Positions 26,662 to 32,099 of a stretch of 32,099 nucleotides of DNA are shown in pieces. Made by a program: the position numbers and the translations under genes. How positions within the stretch are numbered: position 1 is the stretch's first letter; each line of letters opens with the position of its first letter. Source of the stretch: Pseudorhodoplanes sp. (GTDB taxonomy: Bacteria; Pseudomonadota; Alphaproteobacteria; Rhizobiales; Xanthobacteraceae). The notes under the pieces are model-generated. The model was not told the DNA's origin. It did no database searches and saw only the letters and a program-made list of their open reading frames with translations. The stretch spans positions 1 through 32,099 of the forward strand of contig JACAEG010000068.1 of the NCBI GenBank assembly GCA_013388965.1, in the 5' to 3' direction.

Positions 26662-27894
26662 TCAGTGTCCGCCGAAAACCAGCGTCTTTACCGGAAGCAG
26701 CAGCGCCTGCACGCGCAACAGGAGCGCGTGAACCATCGCCGTTGCATCCACGATGTGGAGATAGAGCCACGTCGCAAGTCCGAGCTGTTCGCTGGTCAGG
26801 CGGTCATGGTTGCTCGTGTAGATGTTTGCGATGCAACTCGATCCCGGAACCACGCCATCCATTCCGCCTTCGAAAAGCGGCTTGAGGAAGACGAGAATCG
26901 TTCCCGGCGCTCCCAGCCGCTGGACTTCGATGAGCTGCTCGCCAGTCCGGACCTGCCCGGTCGCGATGGCGTCCTGAACATCGATCACCACCAGCGGGAT
27001 GATCGACATCGGCTTGGACACGCAGGTTGCCTCGCCCACGAGTCCGACCTTCAGAACCTGGCCCTCGATCTGTCCGAAGCCGGCCTGCAGCTGCGCCCGA
27101 CCGGCCTCCGCCGGAATGAGAACGCCCGCCGGCCGCATCAGCGGATTGACGATGTCTCCGACGCGCAACACGAACTGCTCGATGCGTCCGTCGACGCCGG
27201 CATACACGGTAGTCTTGCGAAGCGCGATCTCCGCCTCTTCGAGGGAGGATCGTGCGGTCTCTCTTTGCGCCGGAAGAAGCGTCGTGACGCGCGTCTCGGC
27301 TGCAAGCCGCGAGGCTTCGGTTGCCTCCACCGCCGCGCGGCGGCCCCTGGCGGCGACCTCGAGCTGTTCGATCTCGCGGAAGGCGACGTTGCCGGGATTG
27401 CGGCGATAGAGCTCCTGCTTGGTGCGCAATTCGTCGAGCGCCTGCTGCTCCGCGCTCTTGGCCTGTCCGATCTGGGCATCGGCGGCGGCGAGATCGGCGC
27501 GCGCCATCTGCAGATTTGCGTCGATTTCCGCGATGCGGCGCTGTGCCGTGTCCACGGCTGCGCGCTGCGCGGAATTGTCGAGCTTGAAGATCGGGTCTCC
27601 CTTCCTCACCGTGTCGGTCAGGTCGACGAAAATCTCGCTCACGCGGCCGCTCGTTTCCGGCAGGATCGGAATGGCGCGGAACATCGACGTCACGGAGGTC
27701 GAGGAGGGATGATAGTAAAAGATGATGGTGATCAGCGTCACCGTCAGCATGAAGCAGGCGGTGATGCCCCAGCGCAGTTCGTACCAGACCGAGAACAAGG
27801 TGATCTCCCGCCCGATGCGCTTGCCCTGAACGAAGCGCCGGTAGAGGAAGTCTGGAAGAACCGTGAGGATCGAGCAGAGAACCAGCTCAAGCAT
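26662..27894 (-). CDS. HlyD-family membrane fusion protein (YibH/EmrA-like)
   Basis: The 410-residue product has an N-terminal cytoplasmic segment, a membrane helix (about residues 45-62), a lipoyl-like half (PETSGRVSEIFVDLTDTVRKGDPIFKLD), a long alpha-helical coiled-coil region (about 108-235) and a second beta half (TTVYAGVDGRIEQFVLRVGDIVN). This is the periplasmic adaptor architecture of HlyD/EmrA. An extra hydrophobic C-terminal stretch is present. Four bases separate it from the upstream small membrane protein, so they form an operon. No ABC, MFS or outer-membrane partner is nearby; the transported substrate is unknown. Confidence 0.88.
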   Translation of the reverse strand: MLELVLCSILTVLPDFLYRRFVQGKRIGREITLFSVWYELRWGITACFMLTVTLITIIFYYHPSSTSVTSMFRAIPILPETSGRVSEIFVDLTDTVRKGDPIFKLDNSAQRAAVDTAQRRIAEIDANLQMARADLAAADAQIGQAKSAEQQALDELRTKQELYRRNPGNVAFREIEQLEVAARGRRAAVEATEASRLAAETRVTTLLPAQRETARSSLEEAEIALRKTTVYAGVDGRIEQFVLRVGDIVNPLMRPAGVLIPAEAGRAQLQAGFGQIEGQVLKVGLVGEATCVSKPMSIIPLVVIDVQDAIATGQVRTGEQLIEVQRLGAPGTILVFLKPLFEGGMDGVVPGSSCIANIYTSNHDRLTSEQLGLATWLYLHIVDATAMVHALLLRVQALLLPVKTLVFGGH

Positions 27895-27898
27895 GACA

Positions 27899-28303
27899 TC
27901 AGCCCGCTTTCTCGGTGGGATGTGTCGCGATCACGGGGCGCTGCAGCTCCGACTCCTCGGGCGGCGGCGTGCCGGAGAGCTTTTCCAGGGAGACCGCCAT
28001 CCTGTTCAGAGGGGTCTTGAAGTCCGGCAGGTCGATCAGCGCGAGCACGAGGCCGATGATCCAGAAGATGTGCATGTGGGTGAACAGGGAGATCAGGCCG
28101 AGAACCGCCACGATCTCGAACTGAAGCTTCTTGTGGCCGAGTCGTTCGGGAAGCGAATGGAGCCAGAAGAAGAGCACGCCGAGCAGGAGAATCGTTCCGA
28201 TCACCAGGATGACCGTGATGACGAACAGAATGTCGGTCTGGCCGGGGGCGGTGACGAACCACGGCAGGTGGTGAGCTGACGCCGCGGACTCGGTTGCAGC
28301 CAT
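27899..28303 (-). CDS. small inner-membrane protein paired with the HlyD-like adaptor
   Basis: The 134-residue protein has two to three hydrophobic segments (about residues 23-47, 65-80 and 79-95) linked by LHSLPERLGHKKLQFE, and a proline-rich polar tail. AAGGAG eight to nine bases before ATG 28303 fixes the start. It immediately precedes the HlyD-like gene, reminiscent of the yibI-yibH pair of E. coli, although I cannot show homology to YibI. It may be the membrane partner of the adaptor; no enzymatic motif is seen. Confidence 0.72.
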   Translation of the reverse strand: MAATESAASAHHLPWFVTAPGQTDILFVITVILVIGTILLLGVLFFWLHSLPERLGHKKLQFEIVAVLGLISLFTHMHIFWIIGLVLALIDLPDFKTPLNRMAVSLEKLSGTPPPEESELQRPVIATHPTEKAG

Positions 28304-28699
28304 CGCGAATTCTCCTTGAGCACACAGCCATCCGCCAGGCGACCGGCCAATTGAAGATACATAAATGCTCCGTGGCCGCAATGCGCAGCCGCATCCTCCG
28401 CCCGATGCGGCGTCCTTCGCGGTCCGTTCCGGGGAAACCGTCTGGCCCGGGTCGATTTTGCCGGGCAACCAGACATTGCGAGGGGGCGGGGGCGCGGATA
28501 CTGGAAATGTGTCGCGGCGGATGCGGCCGCTTCCTGACAAGCCGCCATGCCCGAACGCCGTCGAATGGCGAGGCGCCGCCGGCGGGATCGCGACAGGCCG
28601 GCTAAACCTTTGGATATGCGGCCGATCCGAAATTGTCGGAGACAGCGCCGGCATGGACAATTGAATGGCGGGCGGAGCTGCCTCGGGGGAGGGCCGCGA
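28304..28699. other. 396-base intergenic region upstream of the small membrane protein/hlyD operon
   Basis: No supportable gene is present. Short open frames of up to about 100 codons occur on the plus strand but show no motif or credible ribosome site. On the minus strand TTGCGG-N16-TATCTT near 28355-28382 could be the promoter of the operon, but this is weak. It ends at the stop codon of the channel gene. Confidence 0.5.
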
Positions 28700-29140
28700 T
28701 CAATGCTTGTTCGCTGCCGGGCTCAGTTCAAGCGAGCGCCGCAAGACTTCGAATATGACCGCCGTCGACCAGCCAAAAAGCAGAATGCCGTTCATGGCGG
28801 TGATCGGTCCGAGCAGCTGCCACTGTGCGACGGGTGTGATGTCTCCGTATCCAAGCGTCGTGTAGTTGACGAACGCGAAATAGACCAGACCGCTCCCCTC
28901 GGGCGCCGCTCCCACGATCGCGTAGATCGTCGCCCAGACAAGAACCTCGATGGCGTGCGCAGCCATCAGCACGGAAACGACCGCGATCATGACGCCGGCG
29001 ATGTACACGGATCGGTGCGAAACACGGAGGGCCGAAGCGGTCTGGGCCGCCTGAATCACGAGCGTCATGATGAGCGCATGGATTGCAATATTGCAGATCG
29101 CAGCCGAACCGCCCACCAAAGCTTGTCTCAGGAAATCCAT
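28700..29140 (-). CDS. potassium-channel-like membrane protein (Ion_trans_2 pore)
   Basis: The 146-residue product shows three hydrophobic helices (about residues 9-31, 47-76 and 105-130) and a pore loop with YTTLGYGDI. This contains TLGYGD, a variant of the K+ channel selectivity filter TVGYGD. It lacks a RCK/TrkA or cyclic-nucleotide domain. It should form a tetrameric K+-permeable pore in the inner membrane; selectivity is inferred from the filter. It is divergent from the SulP gene with a 96-base gap. No strong ribosome site precedes ATG 29140. Confidence 0.85.
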   Translation of the reverse strand: MDFLRQALVGGSAAICNIAIHALIMTLVIQAAQTASALRVSHRSVYIAGVMIAVVSVLMAAHAIEVLVWATIYAIVGAAPEGSGLVYFAFVNYTTLGYGDITPVAQWQLLGPITAMNGILLFGWSTAVIFEVLRRSLELSPAANKH

Positions 29141-29236
29141 GGACGGGCGCAGGAGCCGTTGGCGTCGCGATCGTGTGGGTAAGTTGAACGAATTGGGCGG
29201 AAAGGGCAACACTCGCCCGAACGGAACGGTGCCGCG

Positions 29237-30898
29237 ATGCTGAAATACCTTCCGCCGGTCACCTGGCTGCTCGGCTATCGCTTCGAATGGCTGCCGCGCG
29301 ACATCGTGGCCGGCGTAACGCTCGCCGCCTATGCCATTCCCGTATCGCTCGCCTATGCCGGTCTGGCGGGCTTGCCGCCGCAGGTCGGCATCTATGGCTA
29401 TCTGCTCGGCGGTCTCGGATATGCGTTGCTTGGATCGTCCCGGCAGATTGCCATTGGCCCGACATCGGCAATCTCGCTGATGATCGCCGCCAGCGTCGGA
29501 GCAATGGCGGGCGGAGACCTTCAGCAATATGCGCAAATCGCAAGTTTCACCGCGCTCGCTGTCGCAGCGATATGCATGGTGGCATGGCTGCTTCGACTCA
29601 GCGTCGTCGCGCTGCTCATCAGCGACTCGATTCTGGTCGGGTTCAAGATCGGCGCGGGATTGACGATTGCGGCGACCCAGCTTCCGGGCCTGCTCGGCGT
29701 GCCGGGGGGCGGCCACAATTTCCTGGAGCGTCTCTATCTGCTCGGAGGGCAGCTCGGCGACACGCAGTCCCTGATAGTCGCTATCGGCGCGTCCGCCCTG
29801 GGTGTTCTGATGCTGGGCGATCGGTGGATGCCGGGGCGTCCCGTCGCGCTTGCGGTTGTGGCCATTGCAATCGCGTGCGCCACCTGGCTCGGCTGGCCGG
29901 CGCAGGGGGTGCCGGTAACAGGCGAGATACCAGCGGGGCTGCCAAGTTTCGCGGTCCCGCAATTCGGATTGAGAGAGGTGGAGGGAGTTTTTCCGCTGGC
30001 TGCCGGGTGTTTCTTGCTTGCCTATGTCGAAGGCGTGTCAGCGGGCCGCGCGTTCGCAGCCAAGCATGGATATGCCCTCGACATGCGCCAGGAATTTCTG
30101 GGCGTCGGCGCGGCCAATCTGGCTGCCGCCCTCGGGCATGGCTATCCGGTCGCCGGCGGGCTGTCGCAGTCGGCGGTAAACGACAAGGCCGGCGCGAAAA
30201 CGCCGCTTGCGCTCGTATTCGCTTCGATCACGCTCGCTCTCTGTCTTGTCTATTTTGCAAGCCTGATCGAAAACCTGCCCAAGGCCGTGCTCTCGGCGGT
30301 CGTGCTGACGGCTATCGTGAGCCTGTTCGATTTCCGTGCCCTCGCGCACATGTGGCGCGTGAGTCGGATCGACTTCTATGCGGCCTCGATCGCTCTCGCC
30401 GCTGTGTTGCTGCTGGGCATTCTCAACGGCATTCTGCTGGCCTCGCTTGCATCCGTGGCCCTGCTGCTCGCGCACGCGTCGCGGCCCCATGTCGCAATTC
30501 TCGGCCGCGTTCCCGGAACCCAAAGCTTCTCGGATATGGAGCGAAATCCGGATAACGAGCCGCTTCCAGGGGCGATTGTGGTCAGGCCGGAGGGCTCGCT
30601 CATCTATGTCAATGCCGCAGCCGTTTCCAAGGCGGTGCAGGACCGCCTGGCGGGATCGTCTCGGTCGCCGGTTCGCCTGCTGATCTGCGATCTGTCCGCA
30701 TCGCCCTTCATCGATCTTGCGGGGGCGCGCATGCTGCATGACCTGCATGCCGATCTCGCCGCTCGCGGCATCGTCTTTCGAATTGTCGGTGCGCACAGCT
30801 ATGTGCGCGACTTTCTGCGCGCCGACGGCCTCAGCGACAAGATTGGCGGCATCGACCGCACGATCACGATTGAAAGCCTGACCGGCGGCTCGCGGTGA
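29237..30898 (+). CDS. SulP-family inorganic anion transporter with C-terminal STAS domain
   Basis: The 553-residue protein has about ten to twelve membrane helices starting after DIVAGVTLAAYAIPVSLAYAGLAGLPPQVGIYG, the SulP signature, with GPTSAISLMIAA following. A cytoplasmic STAS domain covers about residues 435-545 (INAAAVSKAVQDRL, LICDLSASPFIDLAGARML). Family substrates are sulfate, bicarbonate, chloride, or dicarboxylates; none can be chosen here. No carbonic anhydrase gene, often linked to bicarbonate SulPs, is adjacent. GGAACGG lies about 8 bases before the ATG. The divergent K+ channel may share regulation. Confidence 0.92.
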   Translation: MLKYLPPVTWLLGYRFEWLPRDIVAGVTLAAYAIPVSLAYAGLAGLPPQVGIYGYLLGGLGYALLGSSRQIAIGPTSAISLMIAASVGAMAGGDLQQYAQIASFTALAVAAICMVAWLLRLSVVALLISDSILVGFKIGAGLTIAATQLPGLLGVPGGGHNFLERLYLLGGQLGDTQSLIVAIGASALGVLMLGDRWMPGRPVALAVVAIAIACATWLGWPAQGVPVTGEIPAGLPSFAVPQFGLREVEGVFPLAAGCFLLAYVEGVSAGRAFAAKHGYALDMRQEFLGVGAANLAAALGHGYPVAGGLSQSAVNDKAGAKTPLALVFASITLALCLVYFASLIENLPKAVLSAVVLTAIVSLFDFRALAHMWRVSRIDFYAASIALAAVLLLGILNGILLASLASVALLLAHASRPHVAILGRVPGTQSFSDMERNPDNEPLPGAIVVRPEGSLIYVNAAAVSKAVQDRLAGSSRSPVRLLICDLSASPFIDLAGARMLHDLHADLAARGIVFRIVGAHSYVRDFLRADGLSDKIGGIDRTITIESLTGGSR

Positions 30899-30946
30899 GA
30901 GCGCCAGCGCCCATGGGTGCGACCCGATTGAAGCCGCCATTCGGAG

Positions 30947-30994
30947 CCATGCGTCATCGCGCATGGACTCATCGGTGAGGCACGGCACCCGTGC
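30947..30994. other. two hairpins between the converging SulP and metallopeptidase genes
   Basis: CCATGCG-N6-CGCATGG (30947-30966) and GCACGG-CAC-CCGTGC (30980-30994) are perfect inverted repeats in the 117-base gap between converging genes. Neither is followed by a T-run on either strand, so they are possible but not convincing terminators. Confidence 0.35.
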
Positions 30995-31015
30995 GCCGGA
31001 TCGACCGCGTTTCGG

Positions 31016-32099
31016 CTACGGGTTCGCCGCCGGCGGGCGGGCCATCGCCTCGGTTGCCTTCGACTCGAAGGCGAACCACTGCCTCGCCTTGACCTCCTTG
31101 GCGAGGTCCTTGTCGATATAGGGGCCGATCAGACGCCTGAAGGCATCGCCGATATAGTTGTATTCGTAGGCGCAATGATCGGCCCGCGATTTCGTCAGCT
31201 TTCCGCGCTCGATCGCGTCGGCATAGAGTTTCGGGTCCTTGCCATAGGCCATGCAGAGGCGATTGAAATAGCGCTTCGCCGGCAGCGAATGCCGCCCGGC
31301 ATATTCCGCGAGCGCGGGGGCCCGTTCCTGTTCCTTCTGCGCGTCCGCTCCGAAGACGAGGGAGGAACCGACGATCAGCCGCCGGGCGTCCTCATCCGGG
31401 AACTGGAGCGTCAGGAACGTCGCGATATAGTCCGCTCCGTCTTCTTCGCTGCCGAGCAGCGGGATATCCAGCAGCTGGAAGATGCCGTGACCGACCTCGT
31501 GCAGGAAGACATCGACCGTCGGGCCGATGATCGCGTCGCGAGGATTCAGCCCGGCTCTTTTTTGCTTCGGCGTATTCTGCAAAATCCAGTCGAAATACTC
31601 GTAACAGACGGTGATGACATTGCGGTAGAAATGCGCGTTCACCTTGCCGTCGCAGCCCTTGATCTCGAGCTTCACGGGATTCGGCAGATACAGTGGCGAG
31701 AGGAAGGCCTGCACTTTCTCCAGCAATTGCCGGTCGCGCGCGAATTCGTAGATCCGGTTGTGCTTCTTGTCCTGCGGCGGGACGTATTCGATGGTGAATT
31801 GGTTCGTCTTCAGTCCTTTGGGAAACTTGAGCGCATTGTTGTCCGCCCTCGCGGGGTCAAGCTCCTTCTGGCCGAGTTTGGTCAAGTCCTGCCAGCTTGG
31901 CGGAGAGCTCGCCTGGTTGGCGGGCCCGGTATCGCTGCGCTGGTTGGCGGGCCCGGTATCGCTGCGCTGGTTGGCGGGCCCGGTGTCGCTGCGCTGGTTG
32001 GCGGGCCCGGTGTCGCTGCGCTGGTTGGCGGGTCCGGTGTCGCTGCGCTGGTTGGCGGGCCCGGTGTCGCTGCGCTGGTTGGCGGGCCCGGTGTCGCTG
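31016..32099 (-). CDS. DUF4344-like putative metallopeptidase with N-terminal nonapeptide repeats, 5' end outside window
   Basis: The frame is open from the window edge to the stop at 31016 (361 codons visible), so the true start is beyond 32099. The upstream part encodes at least six repeats of SDTGPANQR, followed by a short linker (ASSPPSWQDL) and a domain of about 290 residues. DVFLHEVGHGIF holds the zinc-metallopeptidase HExxH motif, and LLGSEEDGADYIAT downstream supplies candidate glutamate and aspartate ligands, as in DUF4344 proteins. Several cysteines (KGCDGK, TVCYEYF, RLCMAYG, DHCAYEY) suggest disulfides and export, though a signal peptide would lie outside the window. A TTG at 31885 could start a shorter protein but would exclude the in-frame repeats and leave no signal peptide. 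Confidence 0.82.
   Translation of the reverse strand, partial: SDTGPANQRSDTGPANQRSDTGPANQRSDTGPANQRSDTGPANQRSDTGPANQRSDTGPANQASSPPSWQDLTKLGQKELDPARADNNALKFPKGLKTNQFTIEYVPPQDKKHNRIYEFARDRQLLEKVQAFLSPLYLPNPVKLEIKGCDGKVNAHFYRNVITVCYEYFDWILQNTPKQKRAGLNPRDAIIGPTVDVFLHEVGHGIFQLLDIPLLGSEEDGADYIATFLTLQFPDEDARRLIVGSSLVFGADAQKEQERAPALAEYAGRHSLPAKRYFNRLCMAYGKDPKLYADAIERGKLTKSRADHCAYEYNYIGDAFRRLIGPYIDKDLAKEVKARQWFAFESKATEAMARPPAANP
31914..32099. repeat. 27-bp tandem repeat, six full copies plus 24 bases, running off the window
   Basis: Unit starts are 31914, 31941, 31968, 31995, 32022, 32049 and 32076; the last is cut by the window end. Units differ only at two positions: A in units 1-2 versus G later, and one C-to-T in unit 5. 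Both are silent in the minus-strand frame. The unit length is a multiple of three and preserves the reading frame of the metallopeptidase gene. Confidence 0.97.

Noticed and set aside
31914-32099. CRISPR array or other spacer-repeat structure
   Set aside because: The units abut without spacers, are 27 bp long, and encode an in-frame peptide repeat.

Overview
The window reads as chromosomal DNA of a GC-rich alphaproteobacterium, most likely of the order Hyphomicrobiales (Nitrobacteraceae/Xanthobacteraceae, e.g. the Bradyrhizobium-Rhodopseudomonas neighbourhood). The reasons are the complete fixNOQP-fixGHIS-type gene order, a textbook FixK/FNR box in front of hemN, livKHMGF-type transporters, and an intergenic palindromic element of the kind dispersed in Bradyrhizobium-like genomes. 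This assignment is inferred from gene content, not from a search.

Region 1 (1-6741, + strand) is the cbb3 oxidase operon: the 3' part of ccoN, then ccoO, ccoQ, ccoP, and the assembly genes ccoG, ccoH, ccoI, ccoS. Spacing is tight, with several ATGA overlaps. It encodes a high-affinity microaerobic terminal oxidase and the copper-delivery machinery that builds it.

Region 2 (6768-14866) continues the microaerobic/copper theme. On the minus strand are glucokinase (glk), oxygen-independent coproporphyrinogen III dehydrogenase (hemN, with FixK-type boxes) and a CsoR-type copper repressor. The repressor is transcribed divergently from a Cu(+)-exporting P1B ATPase (copA), and a perfect inverted repeat lies in the shared promoter. 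A type IIA (Ca2+-type) P-type ATPase converges on copA with a 16-base overlap of coding ends, and has an FNR-like box upstream. The window therefore holds three P-type ATPases with different jobs: CcoI (copper for oxidase assembly), CopA (copper detoxification) and the IIA pump.

Region 3 (15444-24897, + strand) is a compact catabolic/uptake cluster: an IclR regulator, hyuA and hyuB (hydantoinase/oxoprolinase type), a periplasmic substrate-binding protein, livF, livM, livG, livH and a small cupin. The substrate cannot be read from the sequence; an amide or lactam such as a hydantoin or 5-oxoproline-like compound is the family-level guess.

Region 4 (25078-32099) is accessory: an LssY C-terminal-domain membrane protein, a secreted tyrosine-rich small protein, a HlyD-type membrane-fusion protein with a small membrane partner, a potassium-channel-like protein divergent from a SulP anion transporter, and a DUF4344-like metallopeptidase. 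The metallopeptidase reading frame runs out of the window through a 27-bp tandem repeat that encodes a nine-residue repeat. No tRNA, rRNA, insertion sequence, prophage or CRISPR array was seen. The less ordinary items are the csoR-copA control region, the repeat-bearing metallopeptidase, the unassigned IclR-hyuAB-Liv-cupin cluster and the tyrosine-rich exported protein.
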